The notes under the pieces were generated by a model. That model was given only the letters and a program-made list of their open reading frames with translations. It was not told where the DNA came from and did not search any database. Shown here in pieces: positions 60,241 through 64,000 of a stretch of DNA of 64,000 bases. Source of the stretch: Siphonodentalium dalli. Lineage: Eukaryota; Mollusca; Scaphopoda; Gadilida; Siphonodentaliidae. The stretch lies in NCBI GenBank assembly GCA_032622095.1, contig CP136064.1, forward strand, positions 279,395,614-279,459,613. The letters are read 5' to 3'. The translations under genes were made by a program, and so were the position numbers. Every line of letters begins with the position of its first letter. Positions within the stretch are counted from its first letter, which is position 1.

Positions 60241-60329
60241 TCATGGATACACGTGTTTAAATGAACATCGCTATTAATGTATTATATACATGACAATTGT
60301 TATCGACAGGTTGAAAATTCGAAGTTAAT

Positions 60330-60508
60330 ATGTCCAATGTTATGGAAGATGTGGACTTTAAGACAAAAGATTTCAACAGAAATGAAGCAGAATGTCGTCA
60401 TCCGATGTGGGTGACGTCTGGTCATTATGTCTACCACCTCACAAAGAACAACACGGGTCGACTCTGCTGCCTCAAAGATGGAAATCAGCTTCCCGTATGC
60501 TCTCCAAG
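60330..60508 (+). CDS. LRRC14-like gene, candidate first coding exon
   Basis: It encodes MSNVMEDVDFKTKDFNRNEA onward for 59 codons, with TSGHYVYHLTKNNTGRLCCL, ending CCAAG|GTAGGC. No recognised domain; this stretch is longer than the N-terminus usual for LRRC14. The reverse strand is open too because of a downstream repeat. Confidence 0.5.
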
Positions 60509-62829
60509 GTAGGCCAGCCTGTATGTGGTCTGCTACCTCCGACTGCCTCATGTGGGCTGCTACCTCCGACTGCCTCGTGTGGTATGCTACCTCCGACTGC
60601 CTCATGTGGTATGCTACCTCCGACTGCCTCATGCAGAACATAACTGGTGGAGTATAATCTCTAAGGGCGTAGCCAGAGTAGAGATTCATGATGATCTAGA
60701 CTCCAGAGCTAAAGCAGAGTATCTACAGTAATGCCCTAAATAATCGAATCCTTAACCACAACAGAATTATGGGTAATTTCTCAGTGAGAGCTTTCCGATG
60801 AATGGCAACAAGCCATATTTCCGACTAAATCCTGAAAAATTACCCATAATTCTGCTGTGGTTAAGGAGTCGATTATATAGGGCATATATATTGGTATCTG
60901 TGTAATACTTGAAAAGGAGCTTAGATCCTATAACACTCTCATGTTTTCCTTTCACAGTTTCACTAAGTCAGAATTCTCAGACATGATGAAATTTATTTGA
61001 TATAACAGACATATGTGTACTAGCAAGCAGTCGTGGAAATCAATTACTTTACAACTTCTCTTTAAGTCTGGGCGAGAAAGAATGTATGAAACTAATCCAA
61101 GCTCAAGCCTTGAAATAGTGTGTCTGTCATTTACAGAATGAGGTTCCCAGAGGGTGTATTTAGTGATGCTACCCTGCATAGCGGGCCAGCATCACCAAAT
61201 TCACCCTCTGGGGACCTCATTCTGCAAATGACAGACACACTATTTCAAGGCTTGTCCAAGCTAATCCTCTGTCTCAACTTTCAGTCATACTGATTGGTCC
61301 AGCCAGGAGACAATGGACCTGTACCCATAGAGTCAGTCATACTGATTGGTCCAGCCAGGAGACAATGAACCTGTACCCATATGTGTGATGATTCAATATG
61401 ACTCAATATCGATATGCTTTATTCTCTCATCCAAATAAACACATGGAAATTACATGTAACGGATATTGAGAAACAGAGTTATATACAATATAACACATGC
61501 ACCTAATAAGCTGATGGATTATCTCTTTAAATAACAAATTTTAAATAGTTGTGTGGGTATAAAATAATCAATATGAACTGAAGACCCCTGTCCGGAAAGG
61601 CTTCTATCAATTAATTTGATTTTATTTCGAATATTGTATTGGGCCCGTTTATTTGTCTATGTACCGAACGTCAAATGTCCCAGATTGATTGATTATATTG
61701 TTTTATTCCATAGTTATAAGCGATAATGGGTATAATTAACGTTTATTTGTGACAAAATTACGCAATAAAATTGCTGGTCTCTGTTAACAGTAACTAATAG
61801 TGTTCGTTAGCTAAACAACCACCCCTTTTTAGACCAGAAAATATTCTAAATAAAATCAATATTAATCAATAGAAGCATTTCTGGACAGGAGCCTTCGACT
61901 CATATCTAATATTTTATACCCCGGTAACTATATATTACATGTTTACAAAGAGATAATCCACCTTTAATGGTTCCAATCTACCCTAATAGGAAGATTATTA
62001 TCATGCACGTGTTATAAAGACAGGTTAATTATCAAAGAGAATCAATAAATTTACAACTGAAATACAATCTCCTTTTGGACACTTTAATATGGAGCGATAA
62101 TGGTTCCTTAAATTACAAAATAAATGAAATTTAACATACTCACGGCAACCAGGATTGTGTTACAATCTATCACTCAAAAATGTTTACATTATGCAGATTA
62201 AAATTTCTTGTCAAGACTATGTTTCACTTAAACCATCATAGTCTCCTATGTTCATGAATCCAAGTGGTAAATTATTCCATTCTCTGATGGTTCGTGGGGA
62301 AAAAGCTGTATTTATATTGGTTGTCATCTGGCCTACTGTGATGAATTGTTGTGGATGGTAGTTCCTCGTTTCTTTTGTGCACTGTTGGATATGTCAGATG
62401 GCCATTTTGACGAAATTACTATAATAACTTGGAATGAATTTATTTTTGTGACAATTCAGTCACCATTCAGTCACTTCTATTACAGATCACTTCTCCAGTT
62501 ATGTATATATCGTTTGATCGGGAACCCACGTCGTCTGCGACGAGTGCCGGACATGCTCATACCGGCCAGTCTCTACCCAAAACTTCTCACAGAAGCCATC
62601 TTCTACCGAGAGCTACAGGCCATAGATTTCCTCATTTCATCGTGGCCAATGTCGATTCTAGACATACAAAGTGTGCTCCCGATGGAGGACAACATCCACC
62701 CGGGGTACATGACCGTCCTGTGCGAGGGACAGGAAAGCATGTCGCTCGTTGATGGCATAATGATCGGCCTCCTCAACTCTTCAGACAACACCAAGCTCAG
62801 AGTTGTCAACTTTACTGGCTTCCGAACAG
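60330..62829 (+). CDS. LRRC14/PRAME-like leucine-rich-repeat protein, N-terminal two exons
   Basis: Exon 62486-62829 encodes SLLQLCIYRLIGNPRRLRRV, then LIPASLYPKLLTEAIFYREL, SSWPMSILDIQSVLP and LRVVNFTGFRT. This pattern (LYPxLxxAxF, WPxxxLxxQxLLP, then LRVLDxTG) is the N-terminal signature of LRRC14 and PRAME-family proteins, whose members act in ubiquitin ligase or NF-kB settings; the function here is unknown. Upstream, 60330-60508 opens with ATG preceded by an in-frame TGA at 60312 and ends in a donor whose phase (2) fits the acceptor at 62486. The gene continues past the window. Exon 2 is fairly secure; exon 1 is inferred from phase and stop context. Confidence 0.7.
60522..60633. repeat. 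30-bp tandem repeat, about 4 copies, just after a donor
   Basis: The unit CTACCTCCGACTGCCTCATG plus TGGTATG starts about 14 bp after the putative exon 1 donor. On the reverse strand it reads as a 10-residue repeat (MRQSEVAYH), which I regard as an artefact. Confidence 0.9.
60724..60887. mobile_element. Mariner-like M element with internal deletion
   Basis: It starts TA|CAGTAATGCCCTAAATAAT, lacks the inner part of the left arm after GGGTAATTTCTC, then has the complete right arm. The right terminus is mutated (GGGCATATATA). Confidence 0.85.
61104..61254. repeat. Solo family E terminal hairpin, ~150 bp
   Basis: CAAGCCTTGAAATAGTGTGT with the CAGAATGAGG hairpin is matched by its complement ending CAAGGCTTG; a short central loop surrounds GCGGGCC. 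It equals the two ends of E without the interior. Confidence 0.88.
61276..61380 (+). repeat. 53-bp tandem duplication
   Basis: CAGTCATACTGATTGGTCCA through CTGTACCCAT is present twice with one or two changes. Confidence 0.9.
61505..61970. mobile_element. Family G inverted-repeat element, copy 2
   Basis: The left arm TGGATTATCTCTTTAAATAA, then GGGTATAAAATAATCAATAT, pairs with the right arm ending AGAGATAATCCACCTTTAAT. The interior differs from the copy at 29200. Confidence 0.75.
62486..62829 (+). CDS. LRRC14-like gene, exon 2 in window
   Basis: 344 nt, acceptor TATTACAG, donor GTGAGG, entering in phase 2 and leaving in phase 1. It encodes 114 complete codons, including the LYPKLLTEAIFYRELQAIDF and VNFTGFRT segments. 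Confidence 0.75.
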
Positions 62830-63760
62830 GTGAGGTTCAAGAGCGGGTGTACCATCGGCGCCCCCCTATTTTCGCCAGAACAAGGAATTTTTGGGACATG
62901 TCCGGGCGCCATTAATTTTGTCTCCGAGCGCCTGAAGTTTCTGCACTTAATATTGCTAACATTCATGCATATATATAAACAGTTTACATGTTTTACATTA
63001 ATCTGACTCAAATGTACAAGTATTTTAACCGTGGATCGATGTATATCCATGCATGCAAGGGGGAATCCAACATCCCGCGACATTTTGTTTCTGTGCGTCG
63101 GAAAATATCTGGCCCGGCGCCAAGTTTTAGGCGCCCGAAGTTTTTTTCTGTAAACATATATATAGCAATTCTAACTGTAAAATGTCTATTCCATCTATAT
63201 ATACATGTACATGTAGCAAAAGAAATGAGATGGCTACACTTTTGGATAAGCATATACAACGTATATATAGTCCGAGCATTCGATAGTCCGGAGGTTTGCC
63301 TCGGGCTATCAAACATCAAACCATCGAACTGCACTGAAGGCAATATATTATCGTAAATAAATTATATATATAGGCCTACGTCATACTATGGTATACTATT
63401 AAACATGTAGTGTCTTTTCAGTATAGAAATAATGTGCTGGTTCGTTTCAAATTGTATGGATATTTAGAATCTGATATAACTTCGATCACATGTTGTGGCA
63501 CCCTTAAATTGGAACAAAGTGGCACAAAAGAGGTTACGACACATAAACTGTCATTGCTTAATCGAAAAAAAGAGTAACGATCGAGTGCTTCAAAACACAT
63601 AATTTTTTCAGTTGTCATTATCGTCATACTCAGTTGATTGAACATATTTATTATGACCCAAATATTTACAAAACAAGACGAGTACATCAGAAAATCGGAC
63701 CACCTCGTATTGATTACTTAGTAGTTCGCTGATGCAACTGATGGATATTATGAGTAAAAA
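62830..63760. other. Intron sequence, no recognised element
   Basis: It follows the exon donor. Short open frames only, none recognised. Confidence 0.5.
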
Positions 63761-64000
63761 TTAACCCTTTAACCAACAGAACGGCCCTGTGCCAATGCAT
63801 TCTCTTATATATGCGAATCGACCATAGGTCGCCTCGCGTATATAAGAGAATGCATTGGCTTAACACATTAAAAATTATAAAATTGTTAAAGAATGTAAGA
63901 AAAAATGGTAAAAAGTGTTAAATTTTTTTTTTTTTTAGGCCAATGCATTCTCTTATATATGCGAGGGGACCTATGGTCGACTCGCATATATAAGAGAATG
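63761..64000 (-). mobile_element. Family A piggyBac-like MITE, copy 9, cut by the window end
   Basis: TTAA at 63761-63764, then CCCTTTAACCAACA. The first P module is at about 63789-63859 and the second starts at about 63939. The arrangement equals copies 1 and 6. Confidence 0.87.

Noticed and set aside
60300-60689. Reverse-strand 129-codon frame with a 10-residue repeat
   Set aside because: The repeat is the 30-bp tandem array, and the forward strand fits a splice-consistent exon in part of the same stretch.

Overview
This is an AT-rich, intron-rich, repeat-dense metazoan window, probably from a mollusc or another lophotrochozoan. That placement is inference: genes are split into short exons with GT/AG borders, and the introns are packed with non-autonomous DNA transposons and hairpin elements. 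No prokaryotic operon, CRISPR array, tRNA or rRNA was seen.

Gene 1 (about 915-31013, + strand) is the C-terminal part of condensin II subunit G2 (NCAPG2). Seventeen coding exons join into one phase-consistent frame of 753 codons plus a TAG stop. Its 5' exons lie to the left of the window. Its introns hold most of the repeats on the left half, including a 5.3-kb element with 166-bp terminal inverted repeats (5795-11140), a 914-bp hAT-type element with 8-bp target duplications (16534-17447), a reverse-strand small gene or first exon (27552-27877) and a reverse-strand LINE 3' fragment (28158-28905).

The middle (31014-60300) has no confirmed intact gene. It holds a decayed reverse-strand copy of a multicopy gene with a FEN1/XPG-like nuclease core (36245-40410), itself broken by a 557-bp hAT-like insertion. 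It also has a six-copy satellite of about 485 bp (42272-45171), an 11-bp minisatellite (54285-55530), a 54-bp minisatellite (55690-56243) and several palindromes. Gene 2 (60330-62829, + strand, continuing past the window) looks like the start of an LRRC14/PRAME-type leucine-rich-repeat protein.

The most unusual signal is a 70-bp palindromic module, starting GCCAATGCATTCTCTTATAT. It recurs at about 16 loci, usually as two copies around an AT-rich spacer, inside elements that have different outer ends: family A (TTAA + CCCTTTACCCAACA, 9 copies), family B (TTAA + CCCTTTCAGTGCCAGGGCC), family C (a ~47-bp inverted repeat) and family D (TTAA + CACTTTCATGACGG). The inside is shared while the ends differ, the reverse of the usual MITE pattern. 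Several families (A, G, mariner-like M, E) sit within about 20-50 bp upstream of NCAPG2 splice acceptors. Several NCAPG2 exon borders also carry local tandem duplications that copy the splice site.
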